Origin: Symbiodinium natans
Lineage: Eukaryota > Sar > Dinophyceae > Suessiales > Symbiodiniaceae
DNA length: 64,000 bases
Assembly (NCBI GenBank): GCA_905221605.1
Contig: CAJNDS010001702.1
Location: 656,822 to 720,821, forward strand
Direction: 5' to 3'
Below are positions 23,935-29,900 of this stretch, piece by piece (position 1 is the stretch's first letter; every line of letters starts with the position of its first letter). Made by a program: the position numbers and the translations under genes. The notes under the pieces are model-generated. The model was given only the letters and a program-made list of their open reading frames with translations. It was not told the origin of the DNA and searched no databases.

Positions 23935-26900
23935 GGGGTGTATAGGGGAACAAGATTAAGGGTCCCTTCTAGGGGTCCCTCCTTCGTCCCCTTAGAACCA
24001 GTTCTTCCTTGGCCGGAGTGAGGAGTCCCGGTGGCCAGCATGTCCACGGCTGAAGAGCTGGTGCAGCTAAGGGGTAAAGGGAGGGACCCCTAGAAAGGAC
24101 CTTCAATCTGATTCCCCTATAAAACCTCTATACATATATAGATAGATATATATATATATACATATACATATATGTATAGACCTTATAGAGTCCCCATATA
24201 CCGAAGCAGTCCCAACATAACCACTAAATAAATTTTAAGGTCCCTTAGAAGGGTCCCTCCCTTAGTCCCTTGTGCAGAGAAGCGGGATGTCAAGGCATGG
24301 CGGGTCACTTCGACTGAATGGGGCTCGGGGGGCCGCCGGCGGAAGACACCCCCCCTGAGTGCATCAGGCCTTGTTTGGCTTGCAATCTTCGGGGTTTAGG
24401 GTTTAGGGTTTAGGGTTTAGGCTTTAGGCTTTAGGCTTTAGGGTTTAGGGTTTAGGGTTTAGGAGACCTGTCGGAGCCTTTGCAATCTGTGTCGCGACCC
24501 GGTTTGCTTCTGGCGCCGCCGCCGCATGCCGAGGGACCAGCATCCTCTGCCCACCCGAAGCGCATGTAATATAGGGGCCGGAATAATTACCTAATCGTCT
24601 TCCCTTGTATAGGAAACACACCAAAAGAGTACCCCTATTTTCGCAACCCCCCAAATAATTTAGGGTCGGATCTTCCCTTATGGCCCCAATACAGCTATTC
24701 TACCAGAACCCCCCCCAAAACCCTTTTGTGATTTTTGAGGCCCCTAGATTAGATGATGCATTAAAACTTGTTGTTTGAGAGAGAATGGGAGCCACAGAAG
24801 CATCGGAGCGTAGTCAGGCGCCATCATGTGTCATGAAGCATGAAGCATCAGCAGTGCCGTCCGCGGACAAAGCCCGTCGAAACGCCCCCCAAGTATAGGG
24901 GTAGCTCTCCCAGATGGGTTCCCCTCTATAGTACCCTTAGAATAAGGACCCCAAAAAAGGGACCCTAATTCCGATCACTACCCATATCGAAGCACAAAAA
25001 AGACCTATTAGGTCAATGGTCGTTGATGACTTAAACGTCGGATGACATCCCCCAAGCCCTCAGCCCACCAACGCCGAAGCCGGCTCGGATCCCTGAAAAC
25101 CCTAAAAGCCCTCCAAAAGCCCAAGAAAACCCAAAACCCCAAACCCAAGACCCTAAACCGCAAACCCTAAACCCTAAACCCTAAACCCAGAACCCTAAAC
25201 CCTAAACCCTAAACCCTAAATCCTAAACCCTGAAACCCTGCAACCCTGAAACCCTAAACCCGACCGCGAGGTGAAAATTCGCGGCTTCCGTGTGGAGCTG
25301 GGCGAAGTCGAGAGCAAGCTGGGCGCCCATGCCCAGGCCTTTAGGGTTTAGGGTTTAGGGTTTGGGGTTTAGGGTTTAGGGTTTGGGGTTTAGGGTTTAG
25401 GGTTTAGGGTTTAGGGACAAGGGCTTGATGTTTCTTGGTTTTTAGGGTGCTTCTTAGTGGTTCCTTATTTTTTCCTTTTTGTACTTACAAGGGTTTTTGC
25501 CTGTTTTTTCAGGTTTTCATGTCAGGTTTTCACGGATGTCTGGAGGTTTTGCAGGGTTTTAGGGGTTGTTTAAAGGGTTTCCAGGTTGTTTTTTTTCGGT
25601 TTTGTCTGGGCTTAGGGTTTTTGGGGGGTTTATTGGGTTTAGGGCCTCGGAGACTCTAAATCTGTGGACCATGAAAACCCTAAGGCCCTAAATGAAACGT
25701 CTAGTCGTTCTAGGCTAAACCCTAAACCCTAAACCCTAAACCCTAAACCCTAAACCCTAAACCCTAAACCCTAAACCCTAAACCCTAAACCCTAAACCCT
25801 AAGCCTTAAACCCTAAACCCTAAACCCTAAACCCTAAACCCTAAACCCTAAACCCTAAACCCTAAACCCTAAACCCTAAACCCTAAACCCTAAACCCTAA
25901 ACCCTAAACCCTAAACCCTAAACGCAAAGCTGTGGAGGGTTTCGGGAGTGAGGAGGGCGCTCAGAATTGCGAAGTCCCACCCTCCTGAACCCACAAGTTA
26001 AAAGCAAGCCGCCGAAGACTACACTTACGGCTTTTAGGGTGTAGGGTTTTGGGGTGTTCTCATGGGAGGTTTTGGGCTTAGGGCTTGAGGTTTAGGCTTT
26101 TAGGGTGTTCTCATGGGAGGTGGCAGCTGCCGTGGTTCTTCTGGCGGGCGGCAGCCGCTGGGCTAAGCTGTCTTGCTGAGGGTGTAGGGTTTAAGGATGT
26201 TTAGGGTTTAGGGTCTAGGGTCTAGGTTTTAGGGTTTAGGGTTCAGTGACCCTAACCCAAAACCTTAAACCCGTAGCCTAGTTCCTGAGCCATAAACGCA
26301 GAACCTTTTACGCCTTAAACAGTAAAGTTCTCAAGCCCTCGTGCCCCAAGCCACGAAGCCCAAAATTCCAAACCCTGCAGTGCCAAGCCCTCCCTATAAC
26401 CCTGAGCCATGAACCTCAGAATTCATAGACCGAATTATTTAACATTTCAATGTTTTGAGAACCCATAAACACCTAAGCCCTAAACCCTACATAAACCCTA
26501 AGCCTTGTAACAGAAACCCTATAACTTCCACACCCTAAGCCTCAAATCCTATACCCTCAACCCTAAAAAGCCCTCAACTTTCCTTGAGGCGACTCCCCCG
26601 AGCTGTGGGCGTTTGTCACCACGACCAGCGCAGTGGCAGGCCTGGCTGGGAGTCTCAGGGTTTAGGGTGTAGGGTTTGGAAGTTATAGGATTTCCTAAAC
26701 CCTAAACTCCAAACCCTTTTCCCTAAACCCTGAATCCTAAACCCCAAAAGAATCCTGAGCCCAACAAGGCGGGGAGTCTGCTCTGCGGAGCAGCCTCCGG
26801 CGTAGCTGTGCCGAGGCGGGAAGGGGGTGTTTCGTTGATTTTCTAGGACCCAGAGTAGGCCTTGATTCCTCTGTTTTACAAGTAGGGTTTTGGATTATTT

Positions 26901-29900
26901 AGGGTTAGGGTTGAACTTGGGTTTAGGGTTTAGGGTTTAGGGTTTAGGGTTATTTGGGGTTTAGGGGTTCGGGGTTAGGGTTTAGTGTTTAGGGCTACTA
27001 CCTTATTCCCTTTCTTAGCGTTTGGGTTCCCTTATAAGCCTCTTCAAACCAAAAAAGGCGCGCTTTCATTCCTAGGTTGCTCTGGGGTCTAGTATTTGTT
27101 ATTCTCAGGCTGATCATCCCCCTCATTCTTCGTCCCTCATTGTGATCATCAGAGTCAGCATTGTCACTACACTACCGTTTACCCGCCATCATTGGCGTCA
27201 TTGCATCATGATCACAAAAGAAGCCATCATCGCTGTCATTGTCGTTTACCAGTTGCCAGTTACCACTTCCGACATCTTGCTGATCACGTATCGTTTATCA
27301 TTTCCGGCGTTCAACTTTGATGATTGTTGTTCCTGTTGTTGTTCTTGTGACTGCTGCGGGTGTTGCCTGTTTCCTGTTGATGATGATCATTCATGATTGT
27401 TGCTTGTTCTGCTTGTTTTTACCTCGCCCATGACCAGTGTCCCTGGAGTGCCCAACCCGAGAGTGAGCTCGTAAATTCTTTGCCCGCAGGGTGAGGATGT
27501 TCGAAGTACAACGAACAGTTTGGGGTGGTGTAAAGACTGTAAAGCTTAAACTTTCCGGCACACCTGCCCGAGACCCTACGTCCGGGTTAGGGTTTAGGTC
27601 CAGGGGCTTACGGTTGAGGGCTTCGAGCTTGGGGTTGGGTGTCGTCCTTGTCAACGTCTTGAGCTGCAGATTGCAGATTATGGTTTTCCATATCTTGTAG
27701 GAAAAACAAGTAGTTTGACCTTACAGCCCCATCCCGGACGGTATTAGAAACAGGAGGCGTTACAGCCTCTTGCCCTGTGTTGTAGTTGGGGGGAGGCGAG
27801 GCAACGGCTGAAGCCCAGAACCTGAAGCCGTTCAGGAGCTGCCCAGCCACGCCATTCCGAGCCGGCTCGGGATCCTGGACAGAGGGCTTGTCTAAGAAAT
27901 AAGAAGAGTCGAAGAAGAGGCTATGAGCTGCCGATGTGTTGGCCTCGCAGTGCTCAGAAGCTTAAATTCAACAGCGCCCCGGCTGGATAGCGTAGCTCAT
28001 GGTAAGGCTGTCGTGGGCATACAGGTCTTGCGCCCCGCTGGCTCTGCAAGTCCGATGCGTGTGAGCAGAAGCGGAGGAAAGTGTCGGTTGCTGAGCCTTA
28101 AACTCATCCAAAAAGCGCCTCCCACGTGGTCCCGCTGCAGCATCCATGGCCCCAGCTTTGGAGCTTGAAGCCCTAAAATCCACCCTCAATATGGCCCATG
28201 CCCCACGACCCAGAGAGGCGAAATGGTTCTGTTCCTGGCCCCCCGATTTTAGAGGATTCTGGGGTTTCAGGGTTGAGGGCCTTGTGTGCAGGGTTGGGAG
28301 CCAAAGCCTTGCAGGAAGACATGCCGCTGCTGCCGAGTGGGAAAGTCGATCGGCAGAAGCTGCTAGCAGGCGCGGGAAAGTCTTCCAAAGAGGGGGGTCT
28401 TAGAAACCCGAGGGTATTGTTGCATCATTATCCCGTTTAATACATCATTACATGATTGCATGATTACATGATTACATGATTACATGATTACATGATTACA
28501 TGATTACATGATTACATGATTACATGATTACATGATTACATGATTACATGATTACATGATTACATGATTACATGATTACATGATTACATGATTACATGAT
28601 TACATGATTACATGATTACATGATTACATGATTACATGATTACATGATTACATGATTGACATGATTACATGATTACATGATTACATGATTACATGATTAC
28701 ATGATTACATGATTACATGATTACATGATTACATGATTACATGATTACATGATTACATGATTACATGATTACATGATTACATGATTACATGATTACATGA
28801 TTACATGACTACATGATTACATGATTACATGATTACATGATTACATGATTACATGATTACATGATTACATGACTACATGACTACATGACTACATGATTAC
28901 ATGATTACATGATTACATGATTACATGATTACATGATTACATGATTACATGATTACATGATTACATGATTACATGATTACATGATTACATGATTACATGA
29001 TTACATGATTACCTTACCACTTTATCACAGTATTGCACAATTACATTATTGCAGTACTTGCATTTTTACATGAATGCATTGTCGCATTATTGCATTCTTG
29101 CATCATTACATTCTTACATTGCTACATCAGTACATTATTACATTCTTACTTTACTACAGTATTGCATTCTTACAGTCTTACAATATTGCATGATTTCATT
29201 CTTACAATTTTTCATTTTTTGATTCTGCCATTCCGAAACTCTCTGGGGTTTCGGGCTACTGGCCTCGGGACAACCCGATCTGAAGCTTGGGCTTCAGCAT
29301 TCCGGACGACTAGGGTTTAGGTCCATGGTCGCTTGAAACGCTTTGGAACCAGGGCCCGACAAACGACGACAGAATTGTCTGAAGATAAGGTAATTTGGAA
29401 GACAGGCTGTGAGGAACAATAGGTAGAGTAAACTCATTTCTGAAAGTGTGGGGCCCAATGGGCGGGTGGGTATTTCTCCGTCACATGACGACCTGCTTGA
29501 ATACTGCATGCTTGGACTTGAGATGCTGAACCCTCAGCCCTAAACCCCTCAGAGCCGGTCCAGGGTGATTCCCTTTTTGTCAGGGCGTAGGTTTCCAAAT
29601 GAGCCCCTTTAAAGCCCAAAAGGGGGCCTATTCCTAGGTTACTCTTGGGTCTCCTAAACCTGAAGCCCTAAACCCATGGGATCGCTACAGGTTCGCCGCC
29701 CCCTGCGCTTGCTGATGCCAGCGGCAAGAGCAACAGCGTAGTGACGGAGGCGGGCTACACGCTTCAGCTTGGGGTTTAACTTAGGGTTTAGGTGTTTAAG
29801 GGCCGAAGCCCGGCAGATTCCCAGCGATGCTACTTGCCCCTCAGCAGCTTTCTGAGCAGAGGTTTAGGGTTTAGTTTAGGGTTTAGGGTTTAGGGTTTAG

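Noticed and set aside
28451-29010. CRISPR or attachment-site array
   Set aside because: It is a simple octamer microsatellite without spacers.
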